Shown here: piece after piece, positions 32,006-40,043 of the stretch
Numbering within the stretch: the stretch's first letter is position 1
How the letters are laid out: each line of letters starts with the position of its first letter
Assembly (NCBI GenBank): GCA_964236695.1
Contig: CAXSFU010000027.1
Coordinates: forward strand, 1-42,894
DNA length: 42,894 nucleotides
DNA from: CAXSEF01 sp964236695
GTDB lineage: Bacteria > Pseudomonadota > Alphaproteobacteria > Acetobacterales > Acetobacteraceae
Reading direction: 5' to 3'
The notes under the pieces: generated by a model
What the model saw: the letters and a program-made list of their open reading frames with translations, nothing else
Database searches by the model: none
What the model was told of the DNA's origin: nothing
Position numbers and translations under genes: made by a program

Positions 32006-33052
32006 TCACCACCCGCTCCCGGAACCCGCCGACGCCAGCCGCGCCGCCGTGCGCGCCACGCCGTCGACCTCGATGTGCACCGCCTCGCCCGGCCTGCGCA
32101 ACCCGAGCGTCGTCGCCCCGGCCGTATGCGGGATCACGTTGACGCCGAACACCGCCCCCCCGCCGCCCGCCTCGCCGCCGTCCGCCCCGTCTCCGTCCCC
32201 GTCCCCGTCGCGCACCGAGTTCACCGTCAGCGACACCCCATCCACCGCGATGCTCCCCTTGCCCGCCACGAATCGCGCCAGCGCCCGGGGGACCCTGAAC
32301 TCCATCCGCACCGACCCGTTCTCCGCCGCCCGCGACACCATCCGCCCGAGCCCGTCCACGTGCCCGGACACCATGTGCCCGCCCAGCTCGTCGCCAAGCC
32401 GCAGCGCCCGCTCCAGGTTCACCCGCGTCCCCGCCGCCCAGCCGCCCAGCGTGGTCAGCGACAGCGTCTCCGCCGACGCCTCCACCGCGAACCAGTCCGC
32501 CCCGAACCCGACCACGGTCAGGCAGCACCCCGAGCACGCGATCGACGCCCCCAGCGCCACCCCCGCCAGGAACCCGCCCCCGCCGTCCGCCCGCGCCACC
32601 GCCTCGACCTGCACCGCCGCCCCGTCCGGCAGCCGCGACACGCAGGCGATCGCCGGCACCGGCCCGCCAGCGGGCAGGACCGCCGCCAGCGCCCGCCGCA
32701 CGCCGCCCGCCGGCACCCCGTCCACCAATGCCTCAGGCAGCGCCGACGGCGTCGCGCCCGTCGCCGCCGGCGCCACCGCCGCCACCCGCAGCCGCACCAG
32801 CGAGCCGAGCCCCTGCCCCTCCGCCTCCAGCATCCCCCGGATCGCGCGCACGCAGCCGCCGACCCCGTCCGCAATCCCCTCGCCCGGCCCCGACGCCACC
32901 GGCGGCAGGAACAGCAGCCCCCCCGCCCGCATCACCCCCGGCGCCCCTTTCGCCCCACCCGGCACCCCGATCACCAGCCGCATGTCGCGCCCCGCCCCGA
33001 TCGCCTCGCACGCGCGCACCTCGCCAACGGCCGAAATGATCCCCGTGAACAT
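32006..33052 (-). CDS. ribE: Riboflavin synthase, alpha chain, with a large insertion
   Basis: RibE dismutates two lumazines to riboflavin. The start ATG 33052 (MFTGIISAVGEV) overlaps the ribD stop (TAATG). The product has 348 residues against about 200-220 for the family. The first barrel starts normally (1-31), but its next conserved strand, LGASIACSGCCLTV, appears only at 167-180. Some 125-130 extra residues (about 32-160) rich in G, A, V and P therefore interrupt the domain. The rest is standard: ETLSLTTLGG, RVNLERALRLGDELGGHMVS with GHVDG, and KGSIAVDGVSLTV. A GDGDGDGADGGEAGGGG insert (283-299) lies in the second barrel, before VIPHT. All parts are in one frame without stops. Confidence 0.9.
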   Translation of the reverse strand: MFTGIISAVGEVRACEAIGAGRDMRLVIGVPGGAKGAPGVMRAGGLLFLPPVASGPGEGIADGVGGCVRAIRGMLEAEGQGLGSLVRLRVAAVAPAATGATPSALPEALVDGVPAGGVRRALAAVLPAGGPVPAIACVSRLPDGAAVQVEAVARADGGGGFLAGVALGASIACSGCCLTVVGFGADWFAVEASAETLSLTTLGGWAAGTRVNLERALRLGDELGGHMVSGHVDGLGRMVSRAAENGSVRMEFRVPRALARFVAGKGSIAVDGVSLTVNSVRDGDGDGDGADGGEAGGGGAVFGVNVIPHTAGATTLGLRRPGEAVHIEVDGVARTAARLASAGSGSGW

Positions 33053-34287
33053 TAGCCAGCCCCTTTCCCGCCCGGCATGACCCCGTCCGGCACCGCCCCG
33101 CCCGCTCCCGCGACCGCCACCAGCTCGGTCAGCACGTCGACCCCCACGAACCGGCTCGCCGCCGGAACGAAGCGCGCCATCCCCGCGATCCGCTCCAGCC
33201 CCATCGCCGCCACCGCCGCCACCCCGTCCCCGCCGACCACCCCCGGCGCATGGAACCACGCCACCCTGTCCACCAGCCCCGCCCGCAGCAGCCCCGCCGC
33301 CAGCCGCCCCCCGCCCTCGACCAGCACCCGCGTCAGCCCCATCCCCCCCAGCGCCCGCAGCCCCGCCGCCAGATCCACCCGCCCCGCAACCTCGTCGCCC
33401 GGCCCGTCCCCATCCGCCGCCCCATCCACCCCCGCGCCGCCCGCGTCCGCCACCGCAACCAGGACCACCCCCGCCGCCCGCAGCGCCGCCGCCCGCGTCG
33501 CCAAACCCTCGCCGTCCCTGCCCACGCCGCCATCCGCCCGCGCCCGGTGCAGCACCCACGTCGGGCTCTCCCCCGCCGTCGCCACCAGCCGCGCCCCCGC
33601 CGGCGTGCGCAGCGCGCTGTCCGCCACCACCCGCACCACCGCCCTCGCCCGCGCCCCCTCAAGCCGGCACGTCAGCGCCGGATCATCCGCCAGCACCGTC
33701 CCCACCCCGCACATCACCGCGTCGTGCGACGCCCGCAGCGCATGCCCCGCGCGCCTGGCCTCCGCCCCGGTGATCCACCGGCTGTCCCCGGCGCGCGTGG
33801 CGATCCGCCCGTCCAGGCTGCTCGCCAGCTTCAGCGTCACCACCGGCCGCCCCCGCTCCACCCGGGACAAAAACCCCGCCGCCACCGCCCGCGCCTCGCC
33901 GGCCAGGACGCCGGAAACAACCTCCACCCCTGCCGCCCGCAGCCGCGCCACCCCCCGCCCGCTGACCCTGGCGTCCGGGTCACCGCACCCCACCACCACC
34001 CGCGCGACCCCCGCCGCCACCAGCGCGTCCGCGCACGGCGGCGTCACCCCGAAGTGGCTGCACGGCTCCAGCGTCACATACGCGCACCCCGCGCGCGCCG
34101 CCCCGCCCGCGGCCGCCAGCGCCAGCGCCTCCGCATGCGGCCGCCCGCCCTCGCCCGTCACCCCTCGCCCGACGACCCGCCCGTCCGCGCCCACGACCAC
34201 GCACCCCACCGACGGGTTCGGCCAGGTCACGCCCAGCCCGCGCCGCGCCAGCGCCAGCGCCGCGCGCATCAGGGCCACATCGTCCAT
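33052..34287 (-). CDS. ribD: Bifunctional riboflavin biosynthesis deaminase/reductase RibD
   Basis: RibD deaminates the pyrimidine ring and then reduces the ribose of the riboflavin precursor. The start is ATG 34287 (MDDVALMRAALALARRGLG). The deaminase domain (about 1-145) has WPNPSVGCVVV, PHAEALAL with the zinc-binding His and catalytic Glu, and LEPCSHFGVTPPCADALV with two zinc cysteines. The reductase domain (about 146-411) has TLKLASSLDGRIA, GDSRWITG and RVLVEGGGRLAAGLL. The 411 residues exceed the usual 360-380 because of a glycine/alanine/aspartate-rich insertion near 290-320. The start is close to the nrdR stop (7 nt). Confidence 0.96.
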   Translation of the reverse strand: MDDVALMRAALALARRGLGVTWPNPSVGCVVVGADGRVVGRGVTGEGGRPHAEALALAAAGGAARAGCAYVTLEPCSHFGVTPPCADALVAAGVARVVVGCGDPDARVSGRGVARLRAAGVEVVSGVLAGEARAVAAGFLSRVERGRPVVTLKLASSLDGRIATRAGDSRWITGAEARRAGHALRASHDAVMCGVGTVLADDPALTCRLEGARARAVVRVVADSALRTPAGARLVATAGESPTWVLHRARADGGVGRDGEGLATRAAALRAAGVVLVAVADAGGAGVDGAADGDGPGDEVAGRVDLAAGLRALGGMGLTRVLVEGGGRLAAGLLRAGLVDRVAWFHAPGVVGGDGVAAVAAMGLERIAGMARFVPAASRFVGVDVLTELVAVAGAGGAVPDGVMPGGKGAG

Positions 34288-34294
34288 GGTCAGG

Positions 34295-34750
34295 CTATGT
34301 GGGGGGCGCGAGCGAGCCCAGGAAGGCCTCGAAGTCCCGGGCCTCGCGGAAGTCGCGATACACGCTGGCGAAGCGGACATACGCCACCGCGTCCACCTCC
34401 TTGAGCGTGTCCATCACGTGCTCGCCGATCTTGCTGGAGGGTATGTCGACCTCGCCCGACGCCTCGAGCTGGCGCACGATCCCGTTCACCACCCGCTCGA
34501 TCCGCTCCTCCTGCACCGGCCGCTTGCGCAGCGCGATGCTGATCGAGCGCAGCAGCTTGTCGCGGTCGAACGGCACCCGCCGCCCGTCCGACTTCACCAC
34601 CGTCAGCTCGCGAAGCTGGACCCGCTCGATCGTCGTGAACCGCTGCCCGCAACTGGGACACGACCGTCGGCGGCGGATCGCGATGCTGTCCTCGGTGGGG
34701 CGGCTGTCCTTCACCTGGGTGTCGTCGTGGCCGCAGAACGGACAGCGCAT
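34295..34750 (-). CDS. nrdR: Transcriptional repressor NrdR
   Basis: NrdR represses ribonucleotide reductase genes by binding NrdR boxes. The 151-residue protein starts MRCPFCGHDDTQVKDSRPTE, with a zinc ribbon of Cys3, Cys6, Cys31 and Cys34 (CPSCG). The ATP-cone follows: VVKSDGRRVPFDRDKLLRSI (53-72), with VQEERIERVVNGIVRQL and SKIGEHVMDTLKEVD. The start ATG 34750 is fixed by the family. It lies between glyA and ribD as in most Alphaproteobacteria. Confidence 0.97.
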   Translation of the reverse strand: MRCPFCGHDDTQVKDSRPTEDSIAIRRRRSCPSCGQRFTTIERVQLRELTVVKSDGRRVPFDRDKLLRSISIALRKRPVQEERIERVVNGIVRQLEASGEVDIPSSKIGEHVMDTLKEVDAVAYVRFASVYRDFREARDFEAFLGSLAPPT

Positions 34751-34755
34751 CAGAA

Positions 34756-34866
34756 GACAAGGCCAGGGCTCTGCCCTGGACCCGCCAGGGGCAGCGCCCC
34801 TGGACCGGCGCACATAAGCCCCGGGAGCGCCGGGGTCTGGGGGGCGGCCTCGCCCCCCAGCCTTGC
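34756..34866. repeat. Composite hairpin repeat between nrdR and glyA
   Basis: CCAGGGC-TCT-GCCCTGG (34763-34779), ACCCGCC, and CCAGGGGC-AGC-GCCCCTGG (34785-34803) make a complete forward unit. The far end is a strong stem, CTGGGGGGCG and CGCCCCCCAG around GCCT (34837-34860), 8 nt from the glyA stop, followed by CCTTGCC. Confidence 0.85.
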
Positions 34867-34868
34867 CT

Positions 34869-36173
34869 TCACCGACCCTGGTAGATCGGGAACCGCGCGC
34901 ACAGCTCGAGCACCCGGTCGCCGACCAGCTTCTCGACCCGCGCGTTGTCCCCCTCGTTCGCCTGCGCGAACCCTTCCAGCACCTCGTTGATCATCTCGCC
35001 CACCTGGCGGAACTCCGCCGTCCCGAAGCCCCGCGTCGTCCCCGCCGGCGTCCCCAGCCGGATGCCAGAGGTGATCGCCGGCTTCTCCGGGTCGAACGGG
35101 ATGGCGTTCTTGTTCGCCGTCATGTGCGCCCGCTCCAGCGTCGCCTCCGCCACCTTCCCCGTGACCTTCTTCGGCCGCAGGTCCACCAGAACCATGTGGC
35201 TGTCCGTCCCGCCCGTCACGATGTCGAGCCCCGCCGCCACCAGCGTCTCGCCCAGCGCCCGCGCATTGTCCTGCACCGAGCGCTGATACGCCCGGAACTC
35301 CGGCCGCAGCGCCTCGCCGAACGCCACCGCCTTGCCCGCGATGACATGCATCAGCGGCCCGCCCTGGATGCCCGGGAACACCGCAGAGTTGAACTTCTTG
35401 CCCAGCTCCGGGTCGTTGGACAGGATGATCCCGCCCCGCGGCCCGCGCAGCGTCTTGTGCGTCGTGCTCGTGCAGACATGCGCGTGCGGCAGCGGGCTCG
35501 GGTACAGCCCCGCCGCCACCAGCCCCGCGAAATGCGCCATGTCGACCAGGAAATGCGCGCCCACCTCGTCCGCGACCTTGCGGATGCGCTCGAAGTCGAT
35601 GAACCGAGGATACGCCGACCCGCCCGCGATGATCAGCCTCGGCTTGTGCTCGCGCGCCAGCGCCTCAAGCTGCTCGTAGTCCAGCAGCCCGTCCTCGCGC
35701 CGCACGCCGTACTGAACCGCGTTGAACCACTTGCCCGACATGTTGGGCGCAGCGCCATGCGACAGATGCCCGCCCGCCGCCAGGCTCATCCCCAGGATGG
35801 TGTCGCCCGGCTTGACCAGCGCCAGGAACACCGCCGAGTTCGCCTGCGCGCCGGAATGCGGCTGCACGTTGGCATACTGGCACTCGAACAGCTGCTTGAT
35901 CCGGTCGATCGCCAGCTGCTCGACCTTGTCCACCTCGACGCAGCCGCCATAGTAGCGCTTGCCTGGCAGCCCCTCGGCATACTTGTTGGTCAGCACGCTG
36001 CCCTGCGCCTCCAGCACCGCCGCCGAGCAGATGTTCTCGCTCGCGATCAGCTCGATGCCGTCCTGCTGGCGCACCAGCTCGGCCGCGATGATCTCGGCCA
36101 CCACCGGATCGGTGTCGGCAAGCCGCCCCTCGAAGAAGCGGTGCAGCGAGCCCGTCGCACTCTGTTCGTTCAT
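34869..36173 (-). CDS. glyA: Serine hydroxymethyltransferase
   Basis: GlyA interconverts serine and glycine with tetrahydrofolate, supplying one-carbon units. The 434-residue protein has IELIASENICSAAVLEAQGS near the start, YAEGLPGKRYYGGC, the substrate-binding VQPHSGAQANSAVF, and the PLP lysine Lys240 in TSTTHKTLRGPRGG. The PLP motif follows VDMAHFAGLVAAGLYPSP. The length and start at ATG 36173 match the family. It leads the glyA-nrdR-rib-nusB-thiL block on the minus strand. Confidence 0.98.
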   Translation of the reverse strand: MNEQSATGSLHRFFEGRLADTDPVVAEIIAAELVRQQDGIELIASENICSAAVLEAQGSVLTNKYAEGLPGKRYYGGCVEVDKVEQLAIDRIKQLFECQYANVQPHSGAQANSAVFLALVKPGDTILGMSLAAGGHLSHGAAPNMSGKWFNAVQYGVRREDGLLDYEQLEALAREHKPRLIIAGGSAYPRFIDFERIRKVADEVGAHFLVDMAHFAGLVAAGLYPSPLPHAHVCTSTTHKTLRGPRGGIILSNDPELGKKFNSAVFPGIQGGPLMHVIAGKAVAFGEALRPEFRAYQRSVQDNARALGETLVAAGLDIVTGGTDSHMVLVDLRPKKVTGKVAEATLERAHMTANKNAIPFDPEKPAITSGIRLGTPAGTTRGFGTAEFRQVGEMINEVLEGFAQANEGDNARVEKLVGDRVLELCARFPIYQGR

Positions 36174-36370
36174 GGCGTTGTTCCCCTGCCCTGTTGCCGA
36201 GACGGCGCATCACACGCCCGGAGGCTTGTCGACCCGCAGCCACGCGACCGCGCGGCGCTTGCCCCCGCTGTAAAGGGTTTTCGCCCCGGCGGGAAACACT
36301 TAGCGCAACGTCCCGCCAGTATCGCACGACGGCCGGCGGACACGACGCCGTGCCCGCCCCCGCGCGACCC
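36174..36370. other. Intergenic region upstream of glyA
   Basis: This 197-nt stretch should hold the glyA promoter. On the minus strand TTTACA (around 36278) could be a -35 element, but no clear -10 follows in the GC-rich context. No known glycine or folate riboswitch pattern was recognised. Confidence 0.3.
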
Positions 36371-36700
36371 TCAGCCGCCGTAGGTGGCGGCCACGTCGCT
36401 GATCTGGATCGTGGCCTCGGCGTCCGTGAAGTTCGGGATGTCGCCCAGAACCTTGGCGCCGCTCTGCGCCACCGCCGCCTCGAACGCGTCCGCGGACTCG
36501 AAGTCCAGGTTCACCACGACCTGGAACACCGGCTCCCCGCCCCCCGGCGCCCGCACGCCCTTGAGCACCTGGTAGCCGCGCAGCCCCACGGGGCTCCACG
36601 TCTCCGCCACCATCGTCATGTGCTTCGTCAGGTAGTACTCCATGTCGAACCTGGAGCCCGGCGCCGCCGGATACATCACGCTCACGATCGCCACCGCCAT
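36371..36700 (-). CDS. EthD family protein
   Basis: The 109-residue protein (MAVAIVSVMYPAAPGSRFDM) has the EthD ferredoxin-like fold: MEYYLTKHMTMVAETW (about 20-35) with the characteristic YY...H word, LRGYQVLKGV, a beta strand FQVVVNLDFESADAFEAAV and a C-terminal NFTDAEATIQI. EthD proteins accompany ether- or quinone-degrading enzymes and act as small dimers of uncertain role. It stands alone here between NMO and glyA. The start is set by the fold; a longer reading to 36751 adds an unlikely leader. Confidence 0.85.
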   Translation of the reverse strand: MAVAIVSVMYPAAPGSRFDMEYYLTKHMTMVAETWSPVGLRGYQVLKGVRAPGGGEPVFQVVVNLDFESADAFEAAVAQSGAKVLGDIPNFTDAEATIQISDVAATYGG

Positions 36701-36789
36701 CCCCCATGCCTGCTGCGCGCCGAGCATCGGACGGACCGCCCCCGCCGGCAAGCCGCACCCCGCCGCCCCGCGCGCCAGGCCCCAATGAA

Positions 36790-36846
36790 GCGCCGGTCCA
36801 GGGCGGCTCGCCCTGGCGGGTCCAGGGCAGAGCCCTGGCCTTGCTC
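36790..36846 (-). repeat. Hairpin repeat copy at the nitronate monooxygenase 3' end
   Basis: CCAGGGCG-GCT-CGCCCTGG (36798-36816), GGCGGGT, and CCAGGGC-AGA-GCCCTGG (36822-36838) make one complete unit in minus orientation. The outer hairpin lies 12 nt from the stop codon at 36851. Confidence 0.85.
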
Positions 36847-36850
36847 CTCC

Positions 36851-37924
36851 CTACGCCCGCCCCCCCAGCGCCGCCACCGCCTGCCCCACCAGCGCCTCCA
36901 GGATCGCCGCCACCGGCAGCTCCTCCGTCACCATCCCCACCGACTGCCCCATCATCACCGACCCCCCCTCGACATCCCCCTCGACCACCGCCCGACGCAG
37001 CGCCCCCGCCCAGAAATGCTCGATCTCCAGCTGCGCCGCCTGCTTGCCCAGCTCGCCCGCCCTGAACCGCGCCCCCACCTCGCGCTGGTGCGCCATGAAC
37101 CGACGCACCCCCTCGTTCGCCAGCCCGCGCACCGGGATCACCGGGAAGTCCTCGTCGAGCTGCACCGACGCCAGCGCATCGCGCGCATTCGCCCGCACGA
37201 ACGCCCGCTTGAACGCCGGATGCGCGACACTCTCCACCGACGCCGCGAACAGCGTCCCCAGCTGCGCCCCCGCCGCCCCCATCTCCAGATACCCCAGCAT
37301 CGCCTCCCCCCGCCCGATCCCCCCCGCCACGAACACCGGAACCTCGCGCACGTGCGGCAGGATCTCCTGCGCCAGAACCCCCAGCGACACCGGCCCGATG
37401 TGCCCCCCCGCCTCCGACCCCTCGATCACCAGCGCGTCCGCCCCCGACCGCACCAGCCGACGCGCCAGCACCAGCGCCGGGGCAAAACACACCAGCCGCG
37501 CCCCCCCGTCCTTCACCGCCCGCACCGCCGCCCCCGACGGCACGCCCCCCGCCAGCACGACATGCCCCACCCCCGCCGCCAGGCACACCCGCACCAGGTC
37601 GTCGAGCTGCGGGTGCATCGTGATCAGGTTCACCCCGAACGGCCGCGACGTGAGCGCCTGCGTCCCCGCGATCTCGCTCTCCAGCAGCGCCGGCCCCATC
37701 GACCCGCACGCCAGAACCCCGAACCCCCCCGCGTTCGAGATCGCCGACACCAGGTGCCGCTCGCTCACCCAGCTCATCGCCCCGCCCATCACGGCATAGC
37801 GCGTCCCCAGGAACGCCGCCCCGCGCGCCCACAGCCGCGCCAGCCCCGCACGCGCCGCCGCCGCCGCCCCGCCGCCCGCCGCGCCGCCCCCCCGGTCGAG
37901 CGTCACGCCCGCCCCGCGCGGCAC
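36851..37924 (-). CDS. Nitronate monooxygenase family protein
   Basis: The 357-residue flavoprotein is a TIM-barrel NMO/2-nitropropane dioxygenase type. GTRYAVMGGAMSWVSERHLV (about 39-58) is the flavin-site start, SNAGGFGVLACGSM, FGVNLITMHP, EGSEAGGHIGPVS with GPVSLGV, VFVAGGIGRGEAML and GAAGAQLGTLFAA are family motifs, and MMGQSVGMV ends it. It oxidises nitronates or related compounds with FMN. The GTG at 37924 lies 4 nt after the lysC stop with GAGG before it; a GTG at 37906 is an alternative. NMO genes next to lysC are common in Alphaproteobacteria, though no metabolic link is known. Confidence 0.9.
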   Translation of the reverse strand: MPRGAGVTLDRGGGAAGGGAAAAARAGLARLWARGAAFLGTRYAVMGGAMSWVSERHLVSAISNAGGFGVLACGSMGPALLESEIAGTQALTSRPFGVNLITMHPQLDDLVRVCLAAGVGHVVLAGGVPSGAAVRAVKDGGARLVCFAPALVLARRLVRSGADALVIEGSEAGGHIGPVSLGVLAQEILPHVREVPVFVAGGIGRGEAMLGYLEMGAAGAQLGTLFAASVESVAHPAFKRAFVRANARDALASVQLDEDFPVIPVRGLANEGVRRFMAHQREVGARFRAGELGKQAAQLEIEHFWAGALRRAVVEGDVEGGSVMMGQSVGMVTEELPVAAILEALVGQAVAALGGRA

Positions 37925-37928
37925 GGCC

Positions 37929-39164
37929 TCACGCCGCGTCCAGCCCGTACGCCGTGTGCAGCGCCCGCACCGCCAGCTCCGTGTACTCCAGCCCCACCAG
38001 CACGCTCACCTTGATCTCGCTCGTCGAGATCACCTGGATGTTGATCCCCTTCTCCGCCAGCGTCCTAAACATCGTGTTCGCCACCCCCGCGTGGCTGCGC
38101 ATGCCCACCCCCACCACGCTGATCTTCGCCACCTCCGGGTCCGCCAGCAGCGCCCCGTAGCCGATCGCGCCGCGCGCCCCCTCCAGGATCGCCCGAACCC
38201 GCGCCAGGTCGCTCCTCGGCACCGTGAACGTCATGTCCGTCGTCCCGTCCGCCGACACGTTCTGCACGATCATGTCCACGTTCACGCTGCCCTCCGACAG
38301 CGGCCCGAACACCGACGTCGCCACCCCCGGCCGGTCCGGCACCGCCTTCACCGTGATCTTCGCCTCGTCGCGCGAATACGCGATCCCCGACACGATCGCC
38401 TTCTCCATGATCTCGTCCTCCCCCACCACCAGCGTCCCCTGGATCTCGCGCGCATCGTCGAGGTCCCCGAACGAGGACAGCACCTGCACCCGAACCCGCG
38501 CCTTCATCGCCAGCTCGACCGAGCGCGTCTGCAGGACCTTCGCCCCCACCGACGCCAGCTCCAGCATCTCCTCGTACGCGATCCTGTCCAGCCGCCGCGC
38601 CCGCGCCACGATCCGCGGGTCCGTCGTATAGACCCCGTCGACATCCGTGTAGATGTCGCACCGGTCCGCCCCCACCGCCGCTGCCAGCGCCACCGCCGAC
38701 GTGTCCGACCCCCCCCGCCCCAGCGTCGTCACCCGCAGGTCCGGCCCGATCCCCTGGAACCCCGCCACCACCGGCACCTGCCCCGCCACCATCCGCGCAA
38801 CCAAGGCCGCCCCGTCGATCCCCTCGATCCGCGCGTGCCCGTGCGCCCCGTCCGTGCGCAGCGGCACCTGCCACCCCGCCCACGACCGCGCCTCCACCCC
38901 CAGCGCCTGCAGCGCGATCGCCAGCAGCCCGCTCGTCACCTGCTCGCCCGTCGCCACCACCGCGTCATACTCGCGCGCATCGTGCAGAACCCCCAGCGCC
39001 TGGCACCACCCGACCAGCTGGTTCGTCACCCCCGACATCGCCGACACCACCACCGCGACCTCGTGCCCCGCCGCAACCGCCCGCGCCACCCGCGCCGCCA
39101 CCGCCCGGATGCGGTCGAGATCGGCCACCGACGTGCCCCCGAACTTCATCACCAGCCGCGCCAT
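37929..39164 (-). CDS. lysC: Aspartate kinase
   Basis: LysC phosphorylates aspartate, the first step to lysine, threonine and methionine. The start ATG 39164 (MARLVMKFGGTSVADLDRIR) gives 411 residues. The kinase domain has KFGGTSV (7-13), VVVSAMSGVTNQLVGW, TLGRGGSDTSAVALAAAVGA and YTDVDGVYTTDPRIV. Two ACT domains follow, with VPDRPGVATSVFGPLSEG and VGVGMRSHAGVANTMFRTLA, which allow feedback control by amino acids. NMO follows directly, 4 nt after its stop. Confidence 0.97.
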   Translation of the reverse strand: MARLVMKFGGTSVADLDRIRAVAARVARAVAAGHEVAVVVSAMSGVTNQLVGWCQALGVLHDAREYDAVVATGEQVTSGLLAIALQALGVEARSWAGWQVPLRTDGAHGHARIEGIDGAALVARMVAGQVPVVAGFQGIGPDLRVTTLGRGGSDTSAVALAAAVGADRCDIYTDVDGVYTTDPRIVARARRLDRIAYEEMLELASVGAKVLQTRSVELAMKARVRVQVLSSFGDLDDAREIQGTLVVGEDEIMEKAIVSGIAYSRDEAKITVKAVPDRPGVATSVFGPLSEGSVNVDMIVQNVSADGTTDMTFTVPRSDLARVRAILEGARGAIGYGALLADPEVAKISVVGVGMRSHAGVANTMFRTLAEKGINIQVISTSEIKVSVLVGLEYTELAVRALHTAYGLDAA

Positions 39165-39232
39165 CGCCCACACCCCGTCCCGCCCGCGCGTCCCTGTAGC
39201 GGGGGGATCTTGCGCGGACAACCTGCGCCTGC

Positions 39233-39302
39233 GAAGGAAGCCAGCAAGGCCAGGGCTCTGCCCTGGACCCGCCAGGGCGAGCCGCCCTGGACTGGCACTC
39301 AG
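39233..39302 (+). repeat. Hairpin repeat copy upstream of lysC
   Basis: AGCAAGG, CCAGGGC-TCT-GCCCTGG (39250-39266), ACCCGCC, and CCAGGGCG-AGC-CGCCCTGG (39272-39290) form a complete forward unit ending ACTGGCACTCAG. The AT-rich island starts directly after it, so this end may mark the insertion boundary. Confidence 0.85.
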
Positions 39303-39325
39303 TAGTTAGTATATAAAACCAAGCA

Positions 39326-40015
39326 TTACAAAAGTTCTTGGAGCTTCATTGACATAGCAGTGTCAAAACAAGTTGTGTCTATTTCACCATCAGGTTTTGG
39401 TCCATTGTAATGAATTATTATACCACCTACAGTTCTCACAACAGGTCTATTTTTTGCATCATAGAACACAATTCTTATTGCCCACACAAAATTAGTTTTT
39501 TCTCCCGATTTCGTTAGCATTGTAGAGTCAAAATAGATTGGACTTTGCCAATATATATCTGCGCGGTCACCGGGCTTTATGTATAAATTGCCAATGTCGA
39601 GCTTTGTAGTATCTGGGTTGTACCTAAAACTTGAGCCATTCATAGCCATCGAGTTGACAACACTTTTGAGCTTCGGCGTTTTCTCCATTACCGAAGAATT
39701 TAAAATAATATTTGATAAGTTGACACTTGGCTGTGGTAACTTTTTTAAGACTGCGATCATACTTTTTACTAGTGCAGCTTTATTTCCGCTATTAAGCAGA
39801 TTCATTTTACCAACGATTGTTCCAGATACTGACCCGTCACTTTCAACAGCAAGATTTTTTATACCATCTATATCGAATTCTACCGCAAGTTGAACGCTCC
39901 TAAAGACAAAATTTTGATAATAAGTGGCGTAGCTTACCGCGAAAGCGCTAGCACTTATAATAAAAGCAAATGTAGATATAATAATTGTGATTGTTGTCTT
40001 CTCAATTCCTAACAT
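39326..40015 (-). CDS. AT-rich hypothetical protein with one N-terminal membrane helix
   Basis: The 229-residue protein (MLGIEKTTITIIISTFAFII) has one clear transmembrane helix (about 8-30) followed by a region rich in N, S, K and T that reads as beta strands. Examples are SVSGTIVGKMNLLNSG, LDIGNLYIKPGDRADIYW and FVWAIRIVFYDAKNRPVV. It is likely anchored in the inner membrane with an outer domain. Codons are A/T-ending, unlike lysC and the antitoxin beside it, so it belongs to a transferred segment. AGGA lies upstream of ATG 40015. No family is recognised. Confidence 0.65.
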   Translation of the reverse strand: MLGIEKTTITIIISTFAFIISASAFAVSYATYYQNFVFRSVQLAVEFDIDGIKNLAVESDGSVSGTIVGKMNLLNSGNKAALVKSMIAVLKKLPQPSVNLSNIILNSSVMEKTPKLKSVVNSMAMNGSSFRYNPDTTKLDIGNLYIKPGDRADIYWQSPIYFDSTMLTKSGEKTNFVWAIRIVFYDAKNRPVVRTVGGIIIHYNGPKPDGEIDTTCFDTAMSMKLQELL

Positions 40016-40043
40016 GTAGAATATTCCTAGATTATATGATGCT

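Noticed and set aside
34287..34294. An FMN riboswitch controlling the rib genes
   Set aside because: Only 7 nt separate nrdR and ribD, and the spacers before ribBA and ribH hold hairpin repeats without the conserved FMN riboswitch words.
36174..36370. A glycine riboswitch upstream of glyA
   Set aside because: No paired aptamer pattern could be recognised in either orientation.
2491..39302. CRISPR array
   Set aside because: The repeats are dispersed at gene ends, not regularly spaced, and have no common spacers or cas genes.
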